DNA from: an uncultured bacterium
GTDB lineage: Bacteria > Cyanobacteriota > Vampirovibrionia > Gastranaerophilales > Gastranaerophilaceae
Length of the DNA stretch: 55,309 nt
Assembly (NCBI GenBank): GCA_949285255.1
Contig: CASDXV010000007.1
Coordinates: forward strand, 36,288-91,596
Direction of reading: 5' to 3'
Below are positions 1 to 8,194 of the stretch, piece by piece; the stretch's first letter is position 1; every line of letters begins with the position of its first letter. Position numbers and translations under genes: made by a program. Below the pieces are notes generated by a model, which was given only the letters and a program-made list of their open reading frames with translations, made no database searches and had not been told where the DNA came from.

Positions 1-1
1 C

Positions 2-1297
2 GACATAGTTAAATACATCCCATACCCTGTAATTTCAGGATTTATGAACGCAGTCGGGATGATACTCATAATCTTGCAAATCAATCCCTTTATAGGAGCA
101 AAAACCCTTGCAACACCGGCTCTGGCACTTGAGAGTGCACCAAAGGCATTATTGAGCATAAACGAAAACGCTCTTGTTGCAGGAATTTTGACCTTGGCGT
201 TAATTTTTTGGACGCCAAAATTTATAACAAAAATCATCCCCGCGCAAATTTTCGCTCTTGTTGCAGCTACCATAGTCACAATAGCCTACGGGCTTGATTT
301 GCCGACGGTTCAGGGTGTAAGTTCACATCTGCCGCAGATTGTTCAGGCAGATTTTTCCAACATAAAAACCCTTATAATACCCGCTTTAATTATTGCTGTT
401 GTGTGCTCATCGGAGAGCCTCTTGAGCAATCTTGTAGTCGACTCTCTGACAAAAACCAAATGCAACGGCAACAAAATGGTGCTGGCTCAAGGCATTGGAA
501 ACATTGTCTGTTCGCTTTTTGGAGCAATAGGAGGCTCAGGAGCCACTATGCGCTCTGCTGCAGCAATTAAAGCAGGCGGGTCAAGCAGACTTTGCGCAAT
601 TATATGCTCTGTTATTTTGCTTTTAATAATTCTTTTCGGGTGCGATTTTGCAAATAAAATCCCTCTGAGCGCGCTTGCCGCAGTGCTTTTTAAAGTAGGA
701 TGGGACATAATTGACACAAAACTTTTAAAGGTTATAAAATATGCGCCAAAACAAGACCTTTTTGTAATGTTTAGCGTTTTTGTACTTACTATATTCTACG
801 ATATTATCCTTGGCGTAAGCACGGGAATTGTATTATCGGCTTTAATTTTTGCCAAACAAATTGCCGATAAGGCAAACGTAAAAATAAAAGATATTGAAGA
901 CGAGCATGCTATTTTTCTTGAGAAAAAATTAAAAGATGAAATGGGCTACAAAATAAGAGTAGTGCACATTTTCGGAGAATTTTTCTTTGGCAGTGCAACT
1001 CAAATAATCTCGCATTTTGAAGAGGTCTTGGGAACAAAATATATAATTATCTGCTATGAATCGGAAAATATACTTGATATCAGTGCAATTTTTGCCCTTG
1101 AAGATATTATAACAAGGCTTAAGTCACAGGAAATCTCTGCTCAACTTGTAATTAAAAATAAAGAAATTTTTGACCAGCTTGAAAAACTTAAAATCACCGA
1201 GCAATTGGGCGAGCATAACATCTTCTACAGCGAAGAAGAAGCAATTGAGCATGCAAAAAAACTTTTAAAATCCAACACCCCTAAAAAACACCGATAA
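2..1297 (+). CDS. SulP family anion transporter, 5'-truncated
   Basis: The reading frame is open from base 2, before the first internal ATG at 44, so the gene begins outside the window. The visible part starts with a YIPYPVISGFMNAVGM-type stretch characteristic of the SulP transmembrane core. Several hydrophobic helices follow, to about residue 290, and then a cytoplasmic C-terminal domain that fits a STAS domain (about residues 310-415). SulP proteins are inner-membrane sulfate, bicarbonate or dicarboxylate transporters. The substrate cannot be told from sequence, and no carbonic anhydrase or sulfate-assimilation gene is adjacent. The downstream dfx gene has its own Shine-Dalgarno after a 69-nt gap, so co-transcription is uncertain. 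Family assignment is strong; the substrate is unknown. Confidence 0.88.
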   Translation, partial: DIVKYIPYPVISGFMNAVGMILIILQINPFIGAKTLATPALALESAPKALLSINENALVAGILTLALIFWTPKFITKIIPAQIFALVAATIVTIAYGLDLPTVQGVSSHLPQIVQADFSNIKTLIIPALIIAVVCSSESLLSNLVVDSLTKTKCNGNKMVLAQGIGNIVCSLFGAIGGSGATMRSAAAIKAGGSSRLCAIICSVILLLIILFGCDFANKIPLSALAAVLFKVGWDIIDTKLLKVIKYAPKQDLFVMFSVFVLTIFYDIILGVSTGIVLSALIFAKQIADKANVKIKDIEDEHAIFLEKKLKDEMGYKIRVVHIFGEFFFGSATQIISHFEEVLGTKYIIICYESENILDISAIFALEDIITRLKSQEISAQLVIKNKEIFDQLEKLKITEQLGEHNIFYSEEEAIEHAKKLLKSNTPKKHR

Positions 1298-1366
1298 GAC
1301 TCTCCTTTTGGGGAATAAATATTTTTGTCGTTTTATTTAACCTCTCATTTAAAGAAAGGAAATAAA

Positions 1367-1768
1367 ATGACAAATAAGCTTGATATTTTTAAGTGCAATG
1401 TTTGCGGAAACATAGTAGAAGTGGTTATTTCAGGTGGCGGAGAACTTGTTTGCTGCTCGCAGAAAATGGAACATTTAGTACCTAAACAACACGAAGAAAC
1501 CGCAGAAAAACACGTCCCCGTACTTGAGCAAAACGGTGAAGAAAAAATTGTTCGTGTAGGTTCAATGCCTCACCCTATGACAGATGAGCATCATATTCAA
1601 TTTATCGAAGTAATTTCTAAAGACCACAAATGGGTAAAAAGAAAATACCTTTCAGCTGGCGAAGAACCTGAAATGAAGTTCAAATGCAAGTGCGAACATA
1701 AATTTAGCGCTATTGAAAACTGTAACCTTCATGGCCTTTGGGGTAACGACTTTAAGGAGGAAAACTAG
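1367..1768 (+). CDS. dfx: desulfoferrodoxin (2Fe superoxide reductase)
   Basis: This 133-residue protein reduces superoxide to hydrogen peroxide without making oxygen, a typical anaerobe defence. The N-terminal desulforedoxin domain has C10, C13, C29 and C30 as ligands for a rubredoxin-like iron. The C-terminal superoxide-reductase domain has the E47-K48-H49 signature with the catalytic lysine. H49, H69, H75, C119 and H122 are the centre II iron ligands. The start at 1367 is chosen over an in-frame codon at 1325 because AAAGAAAGGA (1351-1360) is correctly spaced and the protein then begins exactly like the family. One base separates the stop from the ferritin start, so the two form an operon that detoxifies superoxide and stores iron. 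Confidence 0.96.
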   Translation: MTNKLDIFKCNVCGNIVEVVISGGGELVCCSQKMEHLVPKQHEETAEKHVPVLEQNGEEKIVRVGSMPHPMTDEHHIQFIEVISKDHKWVKRKYLSAGEEPEMKFKCKCEHKFSAIENCNLHGLWGNDFKEEN

Positions 1769-1769
1769 T

Positions 1770-2258
1770 ATGGAGCAGAAAATAAACGAGCTTTTAAACA
1801 CACAAATAAATCACGAGTTTTATAGCGCTTATCTTTACTTTGCCATGTCTACATATTTTAGTGAAATCAATATGGACGGTTTTGCAAAATATATGAAAAA
1901 TCAGGCAAAAGAAGAATTAAGCCATGCACAAAAAATCTACGACCATTTGATTTTAAGAAATGAAAAAATAACATACAAAAGAATTGAAGCCCCTGATACA
2001 GACTGGGTAAACCCGCAGGATGTACTTGATAGCGCACTAAAACATGAAGAATTTATCACATCACAAATTTTTGAAATTGCAAAAACAGCTAAAGAATTAA
2101 ACGATTTTGCAACAAAAAACCTTATAAATTGGTTTATAGAGGAACAACTAGAAGAAGAAGATAAGTTCCGAAGATTGAAAGAAAAAATCAAAGCCTTTGA
2201 CGAGTGCAGCTGCACCATTGAGGCAATAAATCGAGAACTTGATAAAGACGGGGAATAA
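1770..2258 (+). CDS. ftnA: non-haem ferritin
   Basis: A 162-residue four-helix ferritin that oxidises Fe(II) at a dinuclear centre and stores it in the 24-mer cavity. The ligands are visible: E16 in the NHEFYSAY helix, E49 and H52 in the EELSHA helix, and a Glu/Gln-rich WFIEEQLEEE helix supplying the remaining positions. A strong Shine-Dalgarno (AAGGAGG, 1754-1760) lies inside the end of dfx and fixes the start at 1770. An in-frame upstream codon at 1713 lies inside dfx and is rejected. The operon pairing with superoxide reductase is common in anaerobes. A hairpin terminator overlaps the stop region. Confidence 0.95.
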   Translation: MEQKINELLNTQINHEFYSAYLYFAMSTYFSEINMDGFAKYMKNQAKEELSHAQKIYDHLILRNEKITYKRIEAPDTDWVNPQDVLDSALKHEEFITSQIFEIAKTAKELNDFATKNLINWFIEEQLEEEDKFRRLKEKIKAFDECSCTIEAINRELDKDGE

Positions 2259-2280
2259 TCCCGTCTTTATTTTATTTTTT
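2244..2280 (+). terminator. intrinsic terminator after ferritin
   Basis: A 9-bp perfect stem (2244-2252 with 2260-2268, AAAGACGGG/CCCGTCTTT) with a 7-nt loop is followed by a T-rich tract. The stem overlaps the last codons of the ferritin gene and the stop of the convergent nth gene. Confidence 0.85.
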
Positions 2281-2923
2281 TCTTACAAAATTCAGCTATT
2301 GAACACTTGTCACACTGTGGCATTCGGGGTTTACAGACATTTTGACCGTGCGTTACAAGAAGAGTATTAAAATCTATCCAGTATTTTTTAGGCAGCTTTT
2401 CTCTTAGCGCAAATTCTGTTTCATCCGGAGTTTTTGTTTTGACATATCCAAGGCGGTTTGAAATCCTGTGCACATGTACATCAACACATATTGCGGGCTT
2501 GTTAAACCCCTTTGTTAGTACAAGATTTGCCGTTTTTCTGCCCACACCCTTAAATTTAGTAAGCTCATCAATGCTATCAGGTACTTTGCCGTTGTATTTT
2601 TCAACTATTTCTTTTGACAACTCTATTATCTGCGCTGCTTTATTTTTATAAAAACCTACAGGATAAATAGCTTCACTCAATGTATCAACATCAAGTTTCA
2701 TTATCTCATTTGGCGTTTTACCTAACTTTAGCATGCGCATTGCTGCAGGGTATGTTGTTTTATCATTTGTCCTTAAGCTCAAAATGCAACATATAAGGAC
2801 AATGTAGGGGTCACCAACATGTTCCATAAACTCGACAAACTCAGTCCTTACAACAGAATTTGTCTTATTGTCATCAATTAAATTTTTAACTATTTTATCT
2901 ATATCCACTTTTCTAACTTGCAT
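2267..2923 (-). CDS. nth: endonuclease III
   Basis: A 218-residue DNA glycosylase/AP lyase for oxidised pyrimidines in base-excision repair. The helix-hairpin-helix with the catalytic lysine (KGVGRKTANLV) is followed by the catalytic aspartate in VDVHVHR. Four cysteines at the C-terminus (C-x6-C-x2-C-x5-C) form the [4Fe-4S] cluster. The longest frame starts at 2983, but its first 20 residues lie in the divergent trxA promoter and look unnatural. The ATG at 2923 gives the usual family length (E. coli Nth is 211 aa). A TATAAT on this strand (2944-2939) would give a 5' leader of about 9 nt without a Shine-Dalgarno. Confidence 0.93.
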   Translation of the reverse strand: MQVRKVDIDKIVKNLIDDNKTNSVVRTEFVEFMEHVGDPYIVLICCILSLRTNDKTTYPAAMRMLKLGKTPNEIMKLDVDTLSEAIYPVGFYKNKAAQIIELSKEIVEKYNGKVPDSIDELTKFKGVGRKTANLVLTKGFNKPAICVDVHVHRISNRLGYVKTKTPDETEFALREKLPKKYWIDFNTLLVTHGQNVCKPRMPQCDKCSIAEFCKKKIK

Positions 2924-2946
2924 AAGATAGTAATTATGATTATAAT
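2918..2946 (+). promoter_or_regulatory. trxA promoter, overlapping the divergent nth -10
   Basis: TTGCAT (2918-2923), a 17-nt spacer and a perfect TATAAT (2941-2946) form a near-consensus housekeeping promoter for trxA. Because the -10 is part of the palindrome ATTATAAT (2939-2946), the opposite strand also reads TATAAT (2944-2939), pointing at nth. Confidence 0.75.
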
Positions 2947-2970
2947 ACCTTAAAAAAGGAGAAAATGAAT

Positions 2971-3294
2971 ATGAGTAACGCAAAAGACATAAATGACGCT
3001 ACTTTTGAATCAGAAGTGCTTAAAAACGAAGGTCTTACACTTGTTGACTTTTGGGCACCTTGGTGCGGCCCTTGCAGAAAAATGGGCCCCGTGCTTGATG
3101 AGATAGCTTCAGAATTTGAAGGTAAATTAAAAGTAGTAAAAATTAACACGGATGAAAACTTAAAAACCGCAAAAGACTATCAAATCAGCGGACTTCCAAG
3201 CTTGCTTTTATTTAAAGGCGGAGAAGCAAAAGAGGTTATGGTAGGTCTTATGCCAAAATCTGCAATTATTTCTAACATAGAAAAATTACTATAA
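2971..3294 (+). CDS. trxA: thioredoxin
   Basis: A protein-disulfide reductase of about 107 residues with the canonical WCGPC active site in FWAPWCGPCRK and the cis-proline loop SGLPSLL. It passes electrons from thioredoxin reductase (not in this window) to target proteins in the cytoplasm. Two ATGs, at 2965 and 2971, follow the Shine-Dalgarno GGAG (2958-2961). The second has the better 9-nt spacing and is preferred. It is a single-gene unit with its own strong promoter and a terminator at 3311-3340. No unusual features. Confidence 0.96.
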   Translation: MSNAKDINDATFESEVLKNEGLTLVDFWAPWCGPCRKMGPVLDEIASEFEGKLKVVKINTDENLKTAKDYQISGLPSLLLFKGGEAKEVMVGLMPKSAIISNIEKLL

Positions 3295-3310
3295 AAACTT
3301 TTTATAATAC

Positions 3311-3340
3311 AAGAGGCGCTAAACTAAGCGCCTCTTTTTT
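3311..3340 (+). terminator. intrinsic terminator after trxA
   Basis: Perfect 10-bp stem AAGAGGCGCT/AGCGCCTCTT (3311-3320 with 3327-3336), 6-nt loop, then a T run. Confidence 0.9.
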
Positions 3341-3345
3341 AGTAT

Positions 3346-5574
3346 TTATTTAAGAAAAGTCGACCTGTAATCAGGCACCCTAAAGACTCTTTTATCTTCA
3401 CCATCAAGCGCAAATTCCTCATACATTTCAAGAGATTTTGCTTTTGAGACTTCAACATAGTCTTTAGATAAATATTTTAAATAAGTATCGTTTAACTCAC
3501 CGCTGTAGTTACCAAGCGTTTTTGCAAAAAGCGAGAGCTCGTCTTTATTTGCACCGCCTGCATAGGCTTTTGTCTTGGCGTCAGTTCCCGATGGCCTTAT
3601 TTCAACAAATTTATCTTCAAAATCAAGATAAGTACCGTCACCTACAAACTTCACATCAAGCAGTTTTGAAAAATCAAGATTTGAAAAAGTGCTCGATAAA
3701 ATTTCTTTTATTTCATTAAGCGAAATTTTACCCTGAGCGTTAGCTACCGCAAGAGCAAGGTAAAATATATCATTTTTTGTCCTCATGCCCTCACCGACTT
3801 TTTTAGCCTCTTTTAATTTTTCAATATTTGGCTCAGATTCGTTGTAGTAGGCTATATCTTCTCTTACGTCGTATTTTGCAATGATGTTATTGTTTTTATA
3901 AACAGAATTTAAGTGTTCCCAGAGCATAACATCTAAGCTTGCAACAAGAGCAGAAGCTACTATAATTGCCTCTGTTGCACTTTTTTCACGCATTGCAAGA
4001 GCACATCTTCCGCTAAGGGATTTTATAAGCTCTTGAGAGCCTATTATCATGCCGCCTGATTCTTCCCCGCCAAAGAGCATTCTCGGAGATGAAGAAAGAG
4101 ATATTGTATTTGAGAAAATATCTTTGATTTTTATGTCTGATACGTTATTTTCTATTTGATATTCGATTTTCTTTGCAGCATTTGCAATTTCTTTAAAACC
4201 GACAGGAGTATTAATAACGGCTACATTATTATTTTTTGCCCACTCGTCCCAGCTTTTTGAACTTGCGGTAGTTTTAACTATAAAGCGTTTGTGCTTGTCA
4301 AAATTTCCGTCTTTTTTAAGCTGCTGCGCCCAAAAGTCCATAATCATCAAAAACGCCTGATTTGCACTAAAGACGCAAAGCAATCTGTTATCATCCAATT
4401 TAACGGTATCAACACCTGAAGCGTTTATTTTATCGGTATTTTTAATATCTTCAACCTGCACCACACTTAATCTGTCATGGTCAGGGTCAGTTACAAAGCA
4501 AACCGTGCCTATTGGGTAGTTTTTCAATTTTTCATTGTAACCTAGAGTTTCTATAACAGGGAAATACTCTCTGCCATCAGGTTTTTTGGCTACAACTGTA
4601 ATATCAAGCGACCAGTCATAGAACTTTCCGTCTTTTGTATCTTTGCCGATAGAGTGGAAAAACGGGTCTTCTTCGATATTTAGCCAGTCATATTTAGCTG
4701 CAACGCCCAGTTTATCAAGTATCTTGCTTAATGTATTGTAAGCAGCTCCGCCCACGGCGTCGATTATTATTTTTTTATCAAAATTTTTGATAAGTTCTAT
4801 ATTTTTTTCGTTTGCAACACCGTTTTTAAGGTATTCAACATAAAGGTCGATACCGTTATTCAGCCTTGCCATGGTGTTTTCATCTATTAAATCATTTTTT
4901 GATGCTGCAAATTCTATCTTATATTCGCCTTTTGTTTCAACGGTATTTAGAATTTCTTCGATTTTATTAACAAATTCCATACTCTCGTCGGGCAAAAACT
5001 GTGAGCCTTGGTTATTTAAGTCTTTTGTTGCGTTTTTAACACTAATACCGTGAGAACTTGTAATATACTCAGCCCCTACAAGGTCAAGCTTAAAAGCCAA
5101 AAAAGACGCCAGCCAGATTGGCATGGTTTTTCTATCAACATTTGCAAGAGTTCTGATACCAAGAGCGCTTTGTATTCTTGCGATAATATCAAGGTAAATG
5201 TCTGAATTGTATCTTACCTCAGAACCTACAAGCTTAATAAGTTCCGAGTTTGGATATTTTTCTTTTAAAACAAGTGCTTTTGCAAGTGTAGCAAGGGTAA
5301 TACCTATAGTGTTAATCGGAAAACGCGTATCGTGAGGATACATAATGTTTTGAGGACCTCTGATACCCGCCGTTGAAACCATTGCTTCTTTTTTATATGA
5401 TTCAAACCATTTTTTAAGTTCTAATCTGTCAACAATATCTTTTGTAAGTGTAAAAGTAAATTTGTCTTTATTGTTATAATCAAAAATTTTATCTTCTTTT
5501 ATAGCCTGCGGTGTATTTGACTCAACACCGTCTATTAACAATTTCTCAAGCTGAGAGGGGTTTTGTTTACTCAT
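3346..5574 (-). CDS. phosphoglucomutase/phosphomannomutase family protein
   Basis: A 742-residue alpha-D-phosphohexomutase superfamily enzyme, which interconverts hexose 1- and 6-phosphates through a phosphoserine. Four expected regions are visible: TAGIRG near the N-terminus; the phosphoserine loop as TSSHGIS (usually TASHNP-like); the metal loop DPDHDR; the sugar-specificity loop GGEESGG; and the C-terminal phosphate-binding RPSGTDAKTKAY. It is clearly longer than the usual 450-580 residues, and the serine loop is divergent. The exact substrate (glucose, mannose or glucosamine phosphate) therefore stays open. It lies downstream of the large SFTG gene on the same strand but has its own extended -10 and an inverted repeat that includes the GGAAGGAA ribosome-binding region. 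Confidence 0.88.
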   Translation of the reverse strand: MSKQNPSQLEKLLIDGVESNTPQAIKEDKIFDYNNKDKFTFTLTKDIVDRLELKKWFESYKKEAMVSTAGIRGPQNIMYPHDTRFPINTIGITLATLAKALVLKEKYPNSELIKLVGSEVRYNSDIYLDIIARIQSALGIRTLANVDRKTMPIWLASFLAFKLDLVGAEYITSSHGISVKNATKDLNNQGSQFLPDESMEFVNKIEEILNTVETKGEYKIEFAASKNDLIDENTMARLNNGIDLYVEYLKNGVANEKNIELIKNFDKKIIIDAVGGAAYNTLSKILDKLGVAAKYDWLNIEEDPFFHSIGKDTKDGKFYDWSLDITVVAKKPDGREYFPVIETLGYNEKLKNYPIGTVCFVTDPDHDRLSVVQVEDIKNTDKINASGVDTVKLDDNRLLCVFSANQAFLMIMDFWAQQLKKDGNFDKHKRFIVKTTASSKSWDEWAKNNNVAVINTPVGFKEIANAAKKIEYQIENNVSDIKIKDIFSNTISLSSSPRMLFGGEESGGMIIGSQELIKSLSGRCALAMREKSATEAIIVASALVASLDVMLWEHLNSVYKNNNIIAKYDVREDIAYYNESEPNIEKLKEAKKVGEGMRTKNDIFYLALAVANAQGKISLNEIKEILSSTFSNLDFSKLLDVKFVGDGTYLDFEDKFVEIRPSGTDAKTKAYAGGANKDELSLFAKTLGNYSGELNDTYLKYLSKDYVEVSKAKSLEMYEEFALDGEDKRVFRVPDYRSTFLK

Positions 5575-5579
5575 ATTAT

Positions 5580-5618
5580 AATAGTTCCTTCCTATATCGG
5601 TTTGGAACTATTTTAACA
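5580..5618 (-). promoter_or_regulatory. pgm promoter with inverted repeat over the leader
   Basis: On the minus strand an extended -10 TGTTAAAAT (5618-5610) should start transcription near 5603. A 9-bp perfect inverted repeat AATAGTTCC/GGAACTATT (5612-5604 and 5588-5580) straddles that start and includes part of the Shine-Dalgarno. In read-through RNA it could fold into a hairpin; in DNA it could be an operator. Confidence 0.45.
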
Positions 5619-5635
5619 TAAATTATTTAAAGATT

Positions 5636-8014
5636 TTATGCTTTCTTTGCTTTTTTCTTTTCTTCGTCTTGAGCTTTTTGAGAAATTGTCTTTTTACCCG
5701 TAAGTTTTGACATAAACCTAAAGTATTTGCCCCAGAAGTCATCACGGGTCAGGTTCTGTCTGTCATGTTCTTCTATTTGTGCTTTTGTCATTTTTGTTGT
5801 CGGAACACCGATTGACTTACGTATAACATTTTCATTTGTAAATTCAGTAGCTGCAGCAACCGCACCTGCACCTATCAAGCTGCCATGGTAAGCTGTTTCA
5901 AATACAGAGTTAAACAAGTTCATAAACATTGCATTAAAGAAGAAGTTTGAAACTTTATGCATAATTCTTTCTTTAGCTACCGCATTTGCGCCTTCAACAT
6001 CTTTACCGTTTGATGTTATCAACACTTCGTTACGATAGTCATTTACAAAGAAATAACTTGCAATAAGTGTAACTATTGGTCTTGAAATAGCAGCAAGAGA
6101 AGAGTTTTTGTATGTTGATTTACCTGTCTTATCTTCTATGCCAATTATAGTTTTTCTTTTAATAAATCTTTCAAGCTCTTCAGCAGACATTTTACCTGCT
6201 TTTACATTGTCTAAAGCCTTGTCAAATGTCTTGTAAAGACCCATTATATCTTCAGGCTTAACTTTACATCCGTCTTTTTTAACTTCTTTTTCAAATAAGC
6301 CCCTTATTGTTTTAACAGGGAATCTTATAGCACCCCAAATAAATGCAAAAGGATAAGTTACTGCTTTTACAAAAGGTGCAACAAATTTCTTATCAACAGA
6401 GCCGAGTTTTATATATTCCACATCTTTGCCATCAATTTTTTGAACAAATCTTTTATACGTAGAGTCATCAGCAAGTGCTTCTCTAAATTTTTCAGCATAA
6501 GCATGAAGTTGATAATCTTTATCAATTTTATCAATCATTGAGTTAATTTTTTTAGCAGGGACGCTATAATCTTCTTTGGTTATCATATTATAGGCATCAT
6601 CAAGACCTTTTCTTGCATCTTTTAGAAAACTGTTGAATTTTTCATTTCTGCTTCTTGCAAAACAGACTACCATGCCTGCAGCAAATAATCCGCCAACAAC
6701 TTTTAAGAAATTATGAAGATTTAAGGGAGAAGAACTCTTGGGTTTTTCTTCTTTATTATCCGAAGAACCCTTGAATTCCGTGGCTTTAGAAGTGTTTTCT
6801 TCCTTATTTAGTGCAAATTGACTAAATACATCCGGTGTATTTTTAAGAACAGCTGCACTTTGAGCCTTAGCAATTTCTGAAGCCGTATCGCCTCCGCTTT
6901 GCCTATTTTCTTTTTGAGCTTTTTTATCATGCTGATTTTTAGCAAATATTTTTGCCTCATCAGGTGTAAGCGGGTGCAACGGCATACCGCTTAAAAGTCT
7001 TGATAAAACTTCAGATACAAGCGTTGTACCTGAAATTGTGGCAAGTGCTATGTATTTATTTGCGTTAGCATATTTTGAAAGGGCACCTAAAGTCAAAAAT
7101 GTCATACCGGCACTCATCATTATTCTGGAAGATTCTTGTCTAAAGCGCTTGTTTTGAGATTTTCTTGCAAGCTCATCATTGTCATTTTGCATTCTTGAAA
7201 TGTTATAAAAGTCTATACCTGCCATTGTAGAACTTACAAGACCTGTGCATATCCTGTTAATTGTTCTTTCATCTGCGGTTTTATAGTTGCCTTTTACACT
7301 TCCTGTTGAATGAAGCATATTTTCAAGGATTGTTTTTGCACCGTCAACTTTATTATTGTTAATTTTTTTGGCATTTTTTTCGACAACGGTTTTTATTGCT
7401 TTTTGTAATTCAGGGCTTGGTTCTTCACCTTTTGCAAGGTCAGAAAAAGCACCTTGAATGATACAGAAAACATCTTCCAGTCTTTTTGAGTTAGCCCTTT
7501 TCTTCAAAATATCCGATTCAAGACCGGTTTTAGCTAATTCAGAAAGCTTTGGAAATTTTTCAAACTTAGATATGCCACCCAATGCCCAGTTTGCAAGGTC
7601 AAGCCATAAGTCCTTAACAGGATAAATGGCACTTTTAAAGAACTTAGGCAAAATTCCATCCTCAACAAAAGTGACCGAGCCGTTACGGTTCTGCATTACT
7701 CTATGAGCATAAACACTTGCACCCCAGCCTTCTTGGAGTTCTTTTTCCATCTTGGCAATTTCATTACCAAAAAGCTCGTTTAATACAACTTTTTTGTCCT
7801 CAAAGTTGCTAAAACTTACAGAACTTTTTGTTAATTTGTCTACAACACCCTTTAGTGCTCTATTTACCCCCGTAAATGAAACATCCGAATTATGCGAATT
7901 TGATATATTATTTTTTTTATTCAGAGAAGAAAATGTTACCGCGCTTTTGTCTTTTAAGTTACTGCGGTTTTGTAGTTTATCAGCAATATTCACTTGTTGT
8001 ATATTGAGAGTCAT
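5636..8014 (-). CDS. large multi-pass membrane protein with N-terminal SFTG peptide, unknown function
   Basis: I do not recognise a known domain in this 792-residue protein. A Ser/Asn/Lys-rich N-terminus carries VSFTG at residues 45-49. Hydrophobic segments lie near residues 300-335, 437-456, 552-570, 642-655 and 690-722, separated by basic helical linkers. The C-terminus is strongly Lys-rich. There is no classical signal peptide. The start is supported by an AGGGAAGAA ribosome-binding site immediately upstream. It is followed on the same strand by the phosphohexomutase. A second protein with the same layout lies at 42881-44914. Both look like representatives of lineage-specific families; any role in envelope or cell architecture is only a guess. 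Confidence 0.7.
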   Translation of the reverse strand: MTLNIQQVNIADKLQNRSNLKDKSAVTFSSLNKKNNISNSHNSDVSFTGVNRALKGVVDKLTKSSVSFSNFEDKKVVLNELFGNEIAKMEKELQEGWGASVYAHRVMQNRNGSVTFVEDGILPKFFKSAIYPVKDLWLDLANWALGGISKFEKFPKLSELAKTGLESDILKKRANSKRLEDVFCIIQGAFSDLAKGEEPSPELQKAIKTVVEKNAKKINNNKVDGAKTILENMLHSTGSVKGNYKTADERTINRICTGLVSSTMAGIDFYNISRMQNDNDELARKSQNKRFRQESSRIMMSAGMTFLTLGALSKYANANKYIALATISGTTLVSEVLSRLLSGMPLHPLTPDEAKIFAKNQHDKKAQKENRQSGGDTASEIAKAQSAAVLKNTPDVFSQFALNKEENTSKATEFKGSSDNKEEKPKSSSPLNLHNFLKVVGGLFAAGMVVCFARSRNEKFNSFLKDARKGLDDAYNMITKEDYSVPAKKINSMIDKIDKDYQLHAYAEKFREALADDSTYKRFVQKIDGKDVEYIKLGSVDKKFVAPFVKAVTYPFAFIWGAIRFPVKTIRGLFEKEVKKDGCKVKPEDIMGLYKTFDKALDNVKAGKMSAEELERFIKRKTIIGIEDKTGKSTYKNSSLAAISRPIVTLIASYFFVNDYRNEVLITSNGKDVEGANAVAKERIMHKVSNFFFNAMFMNLFNSVFETAYHGSLIGAGAVAAATEFTNENVIRKSIGVPTTKMTKAQIEEHDRQNLTRDDFWGKYFRFMSKLTGKKTISQKAQDEEKKKAKKA

Positions 8015-8158
8015 TTCTTCCCTGGTTTAGAAAATCATTTCACACACCTGTGCAAAACTCAAGTACTATTATTCTCAAATTCGCACAGTCAAATTTATAA
8101 AACAAATGAATATTGGTTTTTGCCAAAATGTAACAAAATTTATATTTTTGTAAAATAT

Positions 8159-8194
8159 TTGTCTGAAACAAATAAATAAATTATCCTGTAAATA
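8159..8194 (+). promoter_or_regulatory. leaderless promoter of the histidine kinase operon
   Basis: TTGTCT (8159-8164), 17-nt spacer, TATCCT (8182-8187), then 6 nt to the ATG at 8194. No Shine-Dalgarno precedes the ATG, so the transcript should begin at the start codon. Confidence 0.55.

Noticed and set aside
487-717. Antisense frame within the SulP gene and the many similar antisense frames elsewhere
   Set aside because: They lie opposite well-supported genes, lack ribosome-binding sites and have compositions typical of shadow frames.
1281-1323. TCTCC-TTTT-GGGGA as a terminator after the SulP gene
   Set aside because: Five-base stem with a G-T pair and no clean T run; not convincing.
5636-8014. 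The 792-aa and 677-aa SF[T/K]G proteins as recent paralogues
   Set aside because: Outside the short tag and general layout I could not align them by eye; a common origin needs a profile comparison.
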